DNA from: Tribonema minus | Taxonomy: Eukaryota; Sar; Xanthophyceae; Tribonematales; Tribonemataceae | NCBI GenBank assembly: GCA_017506865.1 | Contig: JAFCMP010000001.1 | Span: 310,001-374,000 of the forward strand | Direction: 5' to 3' | DNA: 64,000 nucleotides | Notes under the pieces: generated by a model | What the model saw: the letters and a program-made list of their open reading frames with translations, nothing else | Told to the model about the DNA's origin: nothing | Databases searched by the model: none | Part shown: positions 1-10,200 of the stretch, piece after piece | Numbering within the stretch: position 1 is the stretch's first letter | Layout: every line of letters begins with the position of its first letter | Translations under genes and position numbers: made by a program

Positions 1-340
1 AAACGTAGTGGCACTGGCATGCCCATTCAAGCCACATGCACCTCTGGTAGAGCCGGGTGCCACTGCCCCACATCAGCAAAGGGTTTTGTGTGTGCTGAGC
101 ACTGCTGTTGAATGAGGTGGCAGTGCTCAACAATGCTCAGCTCTTGCTCTGAAATTGCACGCAATCCGGCGGTGGCTGAAAGCAGCAAGCAACGGACTTG
201 CAAGCACATCGCCAAAAAACATCATGTGACAAGGGATTTGTGAGTCATAAATGTGCACTTCGCGTTTCTGCTGTGCTGTCTCTGCGTTAATGAGGTGGTT
301 GCTTGCACATGAGTCCGCGCAGCGGATTGCTATGCTGATG
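1..340. other. Window edge without a recognised gene
   Basis: I see no protein family, RNA gene or clear repeat here. The sequence leads into an inverted 3'-end fragment of the retroelement that starts near 345. Confidence 0.5.
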
Positions 341-344
341 CTGA

Positions 345-494
345 CTGGTACATTGCCCCGAGATGCCATTTGGCGGCGGCGGCGTTTGAGTGGCTGTCGT
401 TGCGACCCTTTCAGACTGTCATACGACATGTAGATTCCTTGCAGCTAGATGCCAATCATCTGGGCTTTTTCGCGCCCTGAGCGAGAATTAATAA
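345..494 (+). mobile_element. Inverted 3'-end fragment of the local LINE
   Basis: About 145 bp match the reverse complement of the 3' end of the main element (about 535-680), including the GC-rich GGCGGCGGCGGCG stretch and the terminal CTGAGCGAGAATTAATAA. The fragment is on the plus strand, so it meets the main element tail to tail. The roughly 40 bp between them are a short tandem of TGCACTA. It contains only 3' UTR sequence, consistent with a severely 5'-truncated retrocopy. Confidence 0.85.
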
Positions 495-685
495 CAAGTA
501 CATTGCACTATGCACTATGCACTATGCACTATGTACTTTTTATTAATTCTCGCTCAGGGCGCGAAAAAGCCCAGATGATTGGCATCTAGCTGTAAGAAAT
601 CTACATGTCGTATGACAGTCTGAAAGTGTCGCAACGACAACCACTCAAACGCCGCCGCCGCCAAATGGCATCTCGCGGTCCTCCC

Positions 686-1858
686 CTACGTCCTCCTCCA
701 TGTGCCCCCCCCCCTGGATTCTGCCATGTGTGTCATGACACGGCCAGAGTACGCCATGTGGAGCGCTGCCAACAGTGCCGAGCGTAAGCGCGCCAGGGCG
801 ATGCCCTTGAGAGCTTTAGGGCGCGCTCCTCCGGGCACTGACATCCTGCTGGCATACTCCGTCGCCACAGCCACCAGCAGCTTCCGCCCCTGCTCCCCGA
901 TGCTGCCAAATGACCCTATTGCCAAAGTGGCAAGTTTGTAGCAATTCTGATCATAATGACCAGAATAGTGGGTTGTCTTGGCGGCCTCTTGGTCGTGGCA
1001 GCATTGCTCGGGGTCTGCTGCAGTCTTCGCCGCCCGCGACGCCACCTGTGCCTCGAAGCAGGTAACGTCCACCATGAGCGGTAGGTGGCGTGTCGGGTCG
1101 TCGTAGCCGGTCACCGGGAAGGCGTCGGCAGGCAGCACGATGTCCATCCTGCGACTCCCCGGCGGCCCGGCGGACCCCAGAAACGGCGTGTAGTCCTCGT
1201 CCACCAGTCCCGTTTTGAGGTATTGCCGCAGGATGCGCTGCGTGGCCCTCTTGACGCTATTGTGGACGATGGTGTCGTGCGCCTTGACGCGTGGCGCTTG
1301 ACACAGCCGTGCATGCAGGGTGCCGCCCGGCGACTTCCCGCACAGCTTGCAGCCTGCCGTCTGCTCCTCTACTCCAATGGCGCGTTTGACGGCCAGCTGC
1401 CAGGAGAGGCCATCGAACGAAGCCGTTGTGGAGTACATGGGCTCGTTGAGGAATGCCATGCCGATCGAGTGCATGTGGCGCTGCGACCGGAATCGAGCAA
1501 GTGCTTGCGTGCGTTGCGTGCCCTGCGGCAGCTGTTGCAGGTCCGCCTCCACCTTATCTGCAAGCTCGGTAGCGACGGCATCTGCAAGCGCACTCTGATT
1601 GGGGCGCTTCAGGCTACACTGCAACTGCAGAGCACTGGCGTCAAGTACGCAAGCAGCATCCGCACCAGTGCCACCACCTGCTGTCGGCCGCAGCGGCGGC
1701 TGCTGCGTAGGTGGTTGCTGCTGCAGTGGCGTTAGCGCTGGTGGCAGTATATGTTCCAGCTTGTCACCTGTTGCTGCACGTAGAGATGTGGCAGCTGTGG
1801 CGATCGTCCGCATGAGGGGCAGGCGCGCCACCTCTGCTGCTGCTGCGCCTTGTAGCAT
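686..1858 (-). pseudogene. LINE polyprotein, C-terminal zinc knuckle and PD-(D/E)XK-like nuclease
   Basis: 390 residues in a third frame of the same element. The key block is CKLCGK ... LHARLCQ, a CCHC-type knuckle. It is followed by VHNSVKRATQRILRQ, RRMDIVLP and PLMVDVTCFEAQ. HN, then R-x-D, then DVT with downstream lysines is the order seen in the restriction-like endonucleases of R2-type LINEs. The nuclease assignment rests on this motif order only. A near-identical C-terminal half recurs at 6188-6787, so this segment is the most often copied coding part. Confidence 0.72.
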
Positions 1859-2204
1859 TGCTGGTGTGGAACGCGCAGCGCTGCATTGACGGCTGCCGCT
1901 GCTGCGTGCGCTGGTGCTGCAGCTGCGCCGCCTGCCGTTGCTGCTGCTGCCAGTGGTGTTGCTGCTGCCGCAGGTGTTGGTGCAGCACCTGCTGCATTGG
2001 CCGCTGCCACCGCCATTGCCGCTGTCGCAGCCGGCACGGTTGCGGCGCCGCCTGCCGACGCTGCTCCTGTTGCAGGTGCTGCAGCAGCCCTTAGGCTAGT
2101 AGGGCCTGTAGCAGCTGTGTTGCCTATGCCCGCAGCCGCTGCTGTTGATGCTGCAGTTAGTGATGCCGCCGAGGCCACTTGAGGTGCAACATGTGCTGCC
2201 GCTG

Positions 2205-3416
2205 CTACAGCAGCCTCTGATGCTGGAGCAGCTGCTGCTGCCGCCGCTGCTGCTGCCGCCGGAGTAGTTGCGCCGTGCGCCGCCGCTGCTGCTGCTGCCG
2301 CTGGTGCCGCCTGTGCTGCCGCCGCGGCCCCGGATCCAGCGGCAGCTGCATCGTGTGTTGCCGGAATGGCTGCGCCATAAGCGCGGCCAGCCGCTGATGC
2401 AGTTGCCGCTGCCGGAGCGGTCGCGCCTCCACTGGCAACCGCCGCTGCCGCTGTAACAGTTGCCGCTGCTGATGCTGCTGGTGCGGGTGCTGCTGCCGCT
2501 GCTGCCGGTGCCGCTTGTGTTGCCGCATCCTCAGCAGCGTTGTCTGCAGCCGCTTGAGCCTGAGAGGAGCCGCCTGCTGCAGCACCCCCGCCCATCCAGA
2601 GAGTGCTGGTTGCAGCGCTTGCAACGTGCCCGCCACATACGCAGCATCAGCGATGTCGCAGGCGCTGGTAATGCCAAGGCCGCCATGCCGTGTTGGGAGT
2701 CGCGCTTGCTGTAAGGCTGGGCCGTGCGCTGCCAGATGGAAGTGGGCCCCACTTTGCTCAAACTGGCGCCAGGTCTGGCCTGGTGGCTGCAGGCCCATTG
2801 AGTGCTCAAGCACCCACTGCGTGACCCGATCCCACTCCTTGGCGGCTGGCGCTGTCTGCGGAGTGGGAATGGTGCGCAGGCAGTACGTCATGCGAGGCAC
2901 CATGCAGTAGCGCAGTAACCTGAACATAGCCCTAGGAGATGTCAGGCGCGCGCATCGCTCTGCAAATCGAGCCCCTGCCCCGCCTGCACCCGCTTCCCTG
3001 CGCAGCCATGCGTCCACAAAGCTGCTGTGGCCCACCGGCACCCCCAGCAACACAGCTCCACGGTTCTGATTTTCATCCGTATCCCCCACTAGCTGAACGC
3101 CCAGCTGCTGCAGCAGTTGCCGCTCGTGGTCTGTCACCACATGCCCCCTGCCAGGCAGCGCGCGTGACTTGGTGAGGTTTAGCTCCAGCCCCACCTCTGC
3201 AAAGTGTTGTTTGAGCTGCGCCACCGCCTGTATGTCATCCTGAGTCAGCGTGCAAGCGCCTGTTCGGACGTTGGCATCGTCCATGTAGGCGCCCATCCGC
3301 CTCCGCGCGCGCTGCGCGGCCGCCGCCTCATTGAACCGTTTCAAGCACTGAGCAATGGCGCCGCAGAAGAGCATCGGTGCCGCGGGGTCCCCCTGCCTAA
3401 ACCCGCGCTGAGACAT
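2205..3416 (-). pseudogene. LINE polyprotein, RT catalytic part (motifs B and C)
   Basis: This continues the reverse transcriptase in a different frame. RGFRQGDPAAPMLF is motif B, AYMDDANV is motif C with the catalytic Asp pair, and LNLTKSRAL is motif D-like. The thumb-like region holds LPTRHGGLGITSACDIADA, a block that recurs in the fragment at about 44.4 kb. After about position 2600 the frame becomes Gln/Arg-rich, while an adjacent frame reads as a poly-Ala linker, so a second frame change probably lies there. Confidence 0.82.
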
Positions 3417-5652
3417 GATGATGCGCGTGGAGCTGGAACAGCAGGCGTGGCCGAGTGCGAACGTATGTGCCGATGAAGTAGTCGAGGAAGTCCGGCAGCT
3501 GTGCTGCTACCCATTCCGCTGCCGCCAGGACGAACTCCATGTTGAAGGCATTCTTGAGGTCCAGCATGAACTGCCAGTGACCAAGCTCATACGCGAGTTT
3601 GCCGGCCATGGCCGCTTTCTCCGCTCCTGCTGAGACGGCTACCCCATACTGCCCGTCTGGCTCAAGGAGCTCCGCCAGGAAGTCTTTGCGGTCTGCCACG
3701 TACACCGAATTGCATAGTCGCTGCAGCACCTCGCCGCAAACGATGGGCCGCTGCTTAGCTGTACCATCTTCCTGTTGTTCTGCAAGTGGCGTCAGGCGCC
3801 CCGCGCCATGCAACTGCCAGAAGGCATCCGGCAGCCGCGCAGCCTCCCGCATAACGGTCTGAAGCCACCGTGTGAGGACAGCAGCAAACTCATGCCGTCC
3901 CCAGCTTGTGCGTAGCGCATCCTGCAGGTGGCTGTAGCGCAGCCCCGATGGGCCTGCTCCACTGTAAGGGCTTGCTCGCTGGATGAGCTTGGCAACCGTC
4001 TCTGGCTCAATTCCCTCCCCCTGTAACAGGCTGAGTTCTGCTGGCATGTCGGCTGCTTTCGCCACAAGCTGATCAACCATGCCGGATAGCTCATGGAGTT
4101 GTTCCCCTGGCGCAGCGGGGGGGTGTTTGGACTGCATGGCGGCAAAGCAGTCATCATCAGGTATCGCCACCGTTTTGGGCGGAAGGAAACGCGCTGCCTG
4201 CTGTAGCCCCCCCCGTGTGCCCATGCACTGTAGGACGTAGGCGTTGATCGCTGCCTCCGTTTGCTGGCGCGCGCGCCAGCGCCGGTGCGCACGCGCGTGT
4301 GCGAGGAGCGCTGGCACCAACCGGTCAAGCTCACCGCGTGCCAACATTCTGATTCTGTCGGAGCGAGTGATGCCAGGTGCGCCATCGGTGGAGGTGATGA
4401 GTGATGGCATGAGGTGGTGTAGAATCGTGGATCTTTGCAGTCGCTGCACCCGCCCTGCGGAATCTGGCTCCCGCGCCGCATTGACGAACATCGTCATTGT
4501 GTGTGCCACCAGATGTGTTGCTGCGTTCTCCAGTGCAGCTCCCACATAGCGACGATTGCGTGGTCTAGCAAGGCTTCTAGTTGTCGCGAACTGCAGCTTG
4601 CACAGCTCATCGAGGCTGATGCTGTCAAGCACTGCTGCGACTGCGGGGGTTGAGATGGTCCACGTGAAAAGCCCACCTGCCCCACCTGCTGCGCCTGCAG
4701 GGCCTGGCGCTGCCGCTGCTGTCGCTGCACCTGCCGCTCTGGGGCCCCCTCCGCCGCCGCCGCGGCCGCCACGACCACAGCCTCGTCCGCCGCTGTCGCT
4801 GCTGCGACCGCTGCCACGGCCACCGCGGCCGTTTTGAGTTCGCGCGCCACTGCCGCTGTTGCTAGCACCGCCGCTGCGGCTGCTGGCATCACTGCTGCGG
4901 CCGTTGCCAGCGCCGCTGTCCTTAGTACTGGCTGCACTGCTGCCGCCGGCACCGCTGCTGCTGCCGCCTCCGGTTCTGCTGCCGCTAGTCGCTCTGCTAC
5001 TGCTGATGTCTGCATCATTGCTGCCGCTGCGAACGCGTCCTCCATTGCCACGTCCGCGCCCTCCACTGCGACCCCGACCCCCTCGTGTAGCACTGCTGCC
5101 CCCGCATTCCGGCCTCTTTGAGCTGCCGGAGGAGCTGCTGCCACCAGCCTGAGCAGCAGGTGCCTGCTGCGCGTGCGCTGGTCCCTTTGCGTAGGGGTTG
5201 CCGATGGGTGTGCACGCCGGTTGCTGCTGTGGCAGCGACGTGGTAGCTGTTGCCGTCGATGCATCAGGTGCTAGCGGTGCTGCTGATGCTGTTGTTGACA
5301 ATGTTGCCGCCACTGCAGCGGGTGAAGTGATAGGCCTGCAGTTGCGGCAGTGCTTGCCCGCGCTGGCATCGCTGCTGTCCACTCTGAATGTCTTGTTGGC
5401 ATGAAACAGGTTTTTGCACAAGGCACACTCGGTGTAGATGGTTTGCAAGTGCGAGGTGCTGAGGTCGGAGCGCTCCAGGAACGTTGTTGCTGTCCCACTG
5501 TGGTGTTCGCGCTGGTGCTTCGCCGCAATGTGGGCGTTTAACCTCTGCTGTAACGAGAGCAGCGACATGCCCTTCTTCACCACGAGGTCGCATAAGTTGC
5601 ACTTGTACTCCGGGTCCGCACTGCCTCCACCTCCAGCTTCGTCGTCTAGCAT
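3397..5652 (-). pseudogene. LINE polyprotein, zinc-finger and N-terminal RT part
   Basis: 751 residues. Near the N-terminus there is a C2H2-like finger (CNLC ... HIAAKH) and a second Cys pair set (CALC ... HCRNC). A long Gly/Ser/Arg-rich linker follows (about residues 170-310). The reverse transcriptase begins with GPSGLRYSHLQDAL (about residue 560), then KQRPIVCGE and the motif A block MLDLKNAFN with the catalytic aspartate. The ORF stops right before the RGFRQGDP motif, which lies in the overlapping ORF in another frame. One indel near 3400-3440 therefore separates RT motif A from motifs B and C. This is a decayed retroelement gene rather than a host gene. Confidence 0.85.
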
Positions 5653-5978
5653 CAGACGTTGCTGTTCCAGACTGTTATGACCTGTTCTAGAGCGCTTGAC
5701 TGCACTTTGCCCGCCCGTGTGCTCCCCTTCGCCTGTTTGATCGGAAATTGACCAACCGTCATTCTGTACCCTCTTGCGTTTGTGCGCTGCGCGTCCGTCT
5801 CCAGTTGCTCTGCTGCTGCCACTCGTGCCATCGTCCTGTTGACAAGCGCCATTGCCATCTGCAGCACTGTGCTAATATCCTGCGCTTGTGCGCACGCTAG
5901 ATCGGATTCCTTGCATTTCTGCGCTGATTCAGAGTTGGCAATACGGGCCTCCCGCCGCCGCCATGATATTCTTTGCAT
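5652..5978 (-). CDS. Leader ORF of the LINE, unknown function
   Basis: A 108-residue ORF ends just where the next ORF of the element starts. It is rich in charged residues and alanine (for example ARVAAAEQLETDAQ) and may form a short coiled coil. It could be a nucleic-acid-binding ORF1 or the start of the main polyprotein separated by a frameshift. I recognise no family. Confidence 0.4.
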   Translation of the reverse strand: MQRISWRRREARIANSESAQKCKESDLACAQAQDISTVLQMAMALVNRTMARVAAAEQLETDAQRTNARGYRMTVGQFPIKQAKGSTRAGKVQSSALEQVITVWNSNV

Positions 5979-6077
5979 GATCTCTGCTACGCCATGGTGC
6001 TACATGCTACAATGCTACAGCTACATACCTATCCGCATCTCGTGCATACTGTACTACTGTTAACTGTATGCCAATGT

Positions 6078-6786
6078 CCTTTTTATTAATTCTCGCTCAG
6101 GGCGCGAAAAAGCCCAGATGATTGGCATCTAGCTGTAAGGAATCTACATGTCGTATGACAGTCTGAAAGTGTCGCAACGACAACCACTCAAACGCCGCCG
6201 CCGCCAAATGGCATCTCGGGGTCCTCCCCTACGTCCTCCTCCATGTGCCCCCCCCCCCTGGATTCTGCCATGTGTGTCATGACACGGCCAGAGTACGCCA
6301 TGTGGAGCGCTGCCGACAGTGCCGAGCGTAAGCGCGCCAGGGCGATGCCCTTGAGAGCTTTAGGGCGCGCTCCTCCGGGCACTGACATCCTGCTGGCATA
6401 CTCCGTCGCCACAGCCTCCAGCAGCTTCCGCCCCTGCTCCCCGATGCTGCCAAATGACCCTATTGCCAAAGTGGCAAGTTTGTAGCAATTCTGATCATAA
6501 TGACCAGAATAGTGGGTAGTCTTGGCGGCCTCTTGGTCGCGGCAGCATCGCTCGGGGTCTGCTGCAGTCTTCGCCGCCCGCGACGCCACCTGTGCCTCGA
6601 AGCAGGTAACGTCCACCATGAGCGGTAGGTGGCGTGTCGGGTCGTCGTAGCCGGTCACCGGGAAGGCGTCGGCAGGCAGCACGATGTCCATCCTGCGACT
6701 CCCCGGCGGCCCGGCGGACCCCAGAAACGGCGTGTAGTCCTCGTCCACCAGTCCCGTTTTGAGGTATTGCCGCAGGATGCGCTGCA
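6078..6786 (-). mobile_element. 5'-truncated LINE copy
   Basis: About 700 bp carry the 3' UTR and the last 199 codons of the element (6188-6787 on the minus strand). They match 540-1240 almost base for base, with scattered substitutions. The copy abuts the 5' end of the full element on one side. On the other side it is cut off at the codons RILRQ, where the next truncated copy starts. It is typical of incomplete reverse transcription. Confidence 0.9.
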
Positions 6787-7106
6787 CTTTTTATTAATTC
6801 TCGCTCAGGGCGCGAAAAAGCCCAGATGATCGGCATCTAGCTAGTGCATAGTGCATCTAGCTATAGTGCATAGTGCACCTAGCTAGTGCATAGTGCATAG
6901 TGCAATGTACTTTTTATTAATTCTCGCTCAGGGCGCGAAAAAGCCCAGATGATTGGCATCTAGCTGCACTACTGTACTTTTTATTAATTCTCGCTCAGGG
7001 CACGAAAAAGCCCAGATGATTGGCATCTAGCTGTAAGGAATCTACATGTCGTATGACAGTCTGAAAGTGTCGCAACGACAACCACTCAAACGCCGCTGCC
7101 GCCAAG
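6786..7106 (-). mobile_element. Cluster of three very short LINE 3' ends
   Basis: Three 3' ends lie in the same orientation, at about 6787-6842, 6907-6966 and 6974-7106. Each starts with CTTTTTATTAATTCTCGCTC on the plus strand. The stretch between the first two (6841-6905) is built of TAGCTAGTGCATAGTGCA-like repeats resembling the element's own tail. This suggests repeated insertion at the tail or simple repeat of an earlier copy. Confidence 0.85.
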
Positions 7107-7236
7107 TTCATTGTACCAGGATCTTTCGAACCAGCCACTTGACGTCCGTCTGTACCGTAGGTTCAGGTATAGCTATGCTCTGAACTTCTAGTGAAGTTTG
7201 GAGATCCAGGTAGATCACACTACAGCGCGAGCTACG

Positions 7237-10200
7237 ATGAAGGGGGCGATTGCGCTGGTGTGCTTGCTGGCGGGCAGCGCGGCAGGTGCGTGATATCAGC
7301 ACAGCTGTTGTCCTTTTTTTATGAGGTGGCTTCAACCCATTTCTCAGATCTTTCACACAATGCATGTTGAAATTGCCTTGCTGCAGCGGCCAGCCGCAAT
7401 GCTTGGGTCCCCAAGCCCGATGCGCTGCTTAGCAGGCACCCCGCTCTTGCTCTGCGGGGAGGAGAGGTGATGCCTCCTGCAGCGCTGTACGCCAACGCGG
7501 TGGCGATAGGTGAGCCATTGCCACTTTTGCTGCCGCCACCGCATGCGTAGCAGGACTCGGAGAACAAGACTTTGTGAGCACGTGTGGCGGTCTCATAAGC
7601 TTCTCAGTCGCCTTTTTCCACATGCAGCGACGATCTGCTCCACTTGCCCGCCGGTGGCTCGAATTTGCATGCTTCGTAACTGTCATATCTGTCGGCTTCA
7701 CGGTAACGGTGACACCTTTGCTAGTAGAAACCAGCCTTGTAGTCACAGCACGCGCAGTAATGACTTCGCACGGCAACATTGCAAGGGCCCTTGCGTTAGA
7801 TTTGGTTTCCCTGTTTATAAGGTGTCAGCGGGGCCGACCCCTGCTTCAACCTTGCAGTATCTCGCGGCGCCACCACTTACTCAGATCATTATCCTCCATT
7901 GCCATACCCATGTAGCATCACACCACATGAAAAAGCACCTTGGCATCACTTGCATTCTGCATTCCTGAGCTCACTGGCAACGCATTTGTGTTGAAACAGG
8001 CGAGAAGAAGGCAGCGGCTGCACCTGCCACCATCTTCAAGCTGTCGGTGGTGTCGGGAGCTCACATTGCGTTCGGAGCGCTGCTGGCGCTGGTGGTTGGA
8101 GCCAATGTAGGCAAGTCACATGTGCGCAGTGCCGATGCGTACTTGAACTAAGCCAAATGCGTGTTGCTTGACCAGCGATGCGTGCAGCTTGAAGGTGCAA
8201 TGTCGCCCGACGCTTCTCGAGGTGATGCTACGCAGCGGCAGTATGAGCCTCTCAACTTTGCAATTGACTCGGCGGCCATCTGCGCTTAAACATAGCAGTC
8301 CATACCGTAGCTTACCAATGCTTGCCACCAGCTCCTGTGCAATGATACATTGTGACCGGTCACTCTGTCACGATTCAATGAGTGTATTTTGTGGTTGCGG
8401 GCACGGTTGCGCTTTGTTGATGATGCCCATTTAATTCACTAGAGGTCTAGCGTTTGTAGAAGGCAATAGACAATAGACGATCAATGACGTGACAAGTGAA
8501 TGCCATGCGTACTTGGTGTCGTGGCACACTTTGTCATGTTCAAGAGCGATGGAGACTGTAATGGTATATGGTGGCTGCCCCCTGACACTCATGAATATTG
8601 ACATCATATCATGCAACTTATTGGAGCGCCGAATAACATTCTTTCCTACAAAGAAGACAGAAGCTCCTTGTCACAAGCACAGAACTCACACAGTTTGGCT
8701 GCAGCCAGGTAGCAATGTACCATGTGGTCACAGATGCCATCACCCAAATAACACTCTTTGTGCAATGTTCACATGCATAGGCTGATGTGCTGCCCAGACC
8801 ATTTCCATTGCGTTGAGAGCACCAACACTGTGACAGCGGCGCGCGGTTTTCTTAGCGCATCGCTCACTGCCTTCGAAACACTGAATGCTGAATCTGTAGT
8901 TTTGTGTCATGAGTCATCACATGTAGGTCAAGGATCACCTCCTAGTTACCTGATCTGATGATTGTGTTCGTGTTTCAGCTGGTACTGATCTCCTTTTGTT
9001 TCAATGACCGTACTTTGCTGCATGTGTGCGCTGTGCCACAGCCAACATGAAGACGCTCAACCCCGGTCTGCAGAAGCTGTTCTTTGGCGCATTTGGCCTG
9101 TGAGTGCCACCAAAGTTGAAGTGTGATTGAGAGCTACTGGCAGTGCTTGGGTTGTGCACAGCAGGCCTATGAGCGCAGCAGTTCTATGAAGGCCGCGATG
9201 TGAAGCCAGCTGCAAGCAACTGTACATCGCATTGCATTGCATTGCTCAACACGCCAGCGACTCTGCAGGTGCCTACTGTATTACCCTCAGGACAGTACTA
9301 GGCTTCGTCACAAGTGCTTGGCACAGAAGTGTTTTTTTGAGGCTTGAAGGGCAAGCCCGCACTGCACAGGCAGCGTCGCCTTACACGATGATGGTGATTC
9401 ATGGGGCGCGCCTGCTGTCTCGCTGATGAGTGTCGCATGGTACACTCGTGTGTTGTCCGCAGGCCATTTGGACTGTTCATGGTGCTGGTCGCTGGCGGGG
9501 AGCTGTTCACAGGTGCGGTCATGCTTACACAGCAACCTTTGAAGATGAGAAATCACTCCTCCTCAATAATATAAAATCATCATGTTGAACGCCCATCAAC
9601 CTCAAGTAGTTGTGTGTTGCACAGTGCCTATTGATGCCATTAACAGTTGTCACACGAATAGCATGGCCTTGATAGCTACCACAGGTCTTGCACGTGATCA
9701 TGTGATAAAACCATACTGCAGCGTGCAGGTTCTTTGCACGCTCTCCATGGCAAGTCACTGCTTGAACTTCATTCACCTTGCAGGCAATGTGGCAATGGTG
9801 AGCGCTGCGTTTTTTGAGGGCAAAGCATCGCTGGAGGGGCTGCTCAAGAGCTGGTCCATCTCATTTATTGGGAACTTCATCGGGACGATACTGGTGTGCA
9901 AGGTGAGCTGTTGAAGTTGGGAGGCGACTGCAGTGGCCTCAGTAAGAGAAGGCCGTGTTTTTGTGCCTATTCTGTCAAGTACCGTAAATGCCCGAGTAAA
10001 CGCCCCCCCCCTTGTACAGCCCCCCCCCCCTCGTAAACGCCCATGGGCGTGCTTGCCAGGGCAAAGTGGGCAACAACGCCCACCCCCCCCTTGTAAACGC
10101 CCCCTAGCAACCAAAATGGTTGCAGGTTGGCACGCGTGCGCACGCGGCCTCGCAAAAACACCCCCCCGAAAGCCGAATTTAGCCGAACTTCAAGCCGAAC

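Larger units (their letters stand above)
535..6077 (-). mobile_element. Non-LTR retrotransposon with RT and C-terminal restriction-like endonuclease (degraded)
   Basis: About 5.5 kb on the minus strand. In transcription order it has a short leader ORF (5978-5652), a zinc-finger and reverse transcriptase ORF (5652-3397, continued in another frame from 3416 to 2205), an alanine-rich low-complexity stretch (about 2600-1730), and a C-terminal Cys/His plus nuclease-like segment (1858-686). The 3' UTR ends in GAATTAATAAAAAG, followed by TGCACTA-type simple repeats. There are no long terminal repeats. The RT followed by CCHC and a nuclease fold is the architecture of restriction-like-endonuclease LINEs such as R2 or CRE relatives. 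Reading frames are broken near 3400-3440 and near 2600, so this copy is probably not autonomous. Truncated relatives follow immediately at 6078-7106. Confidence 0.88.

Noticed and set aside
1732-2595. 287-residue poly-alanine open frame as a separate gene
   Set aside because: It is one frame of a GCN-rich repeat inside the LINE. Opposite-strand frames are equally open.
6786-7106. Regularly recurring 45-bp blocks resembling a CRISPR-like array
   Set aside because: The blocks are the 3' end of the local retroelement, extend to different lengths and lie in a eukaryotic intron-bearing genome.
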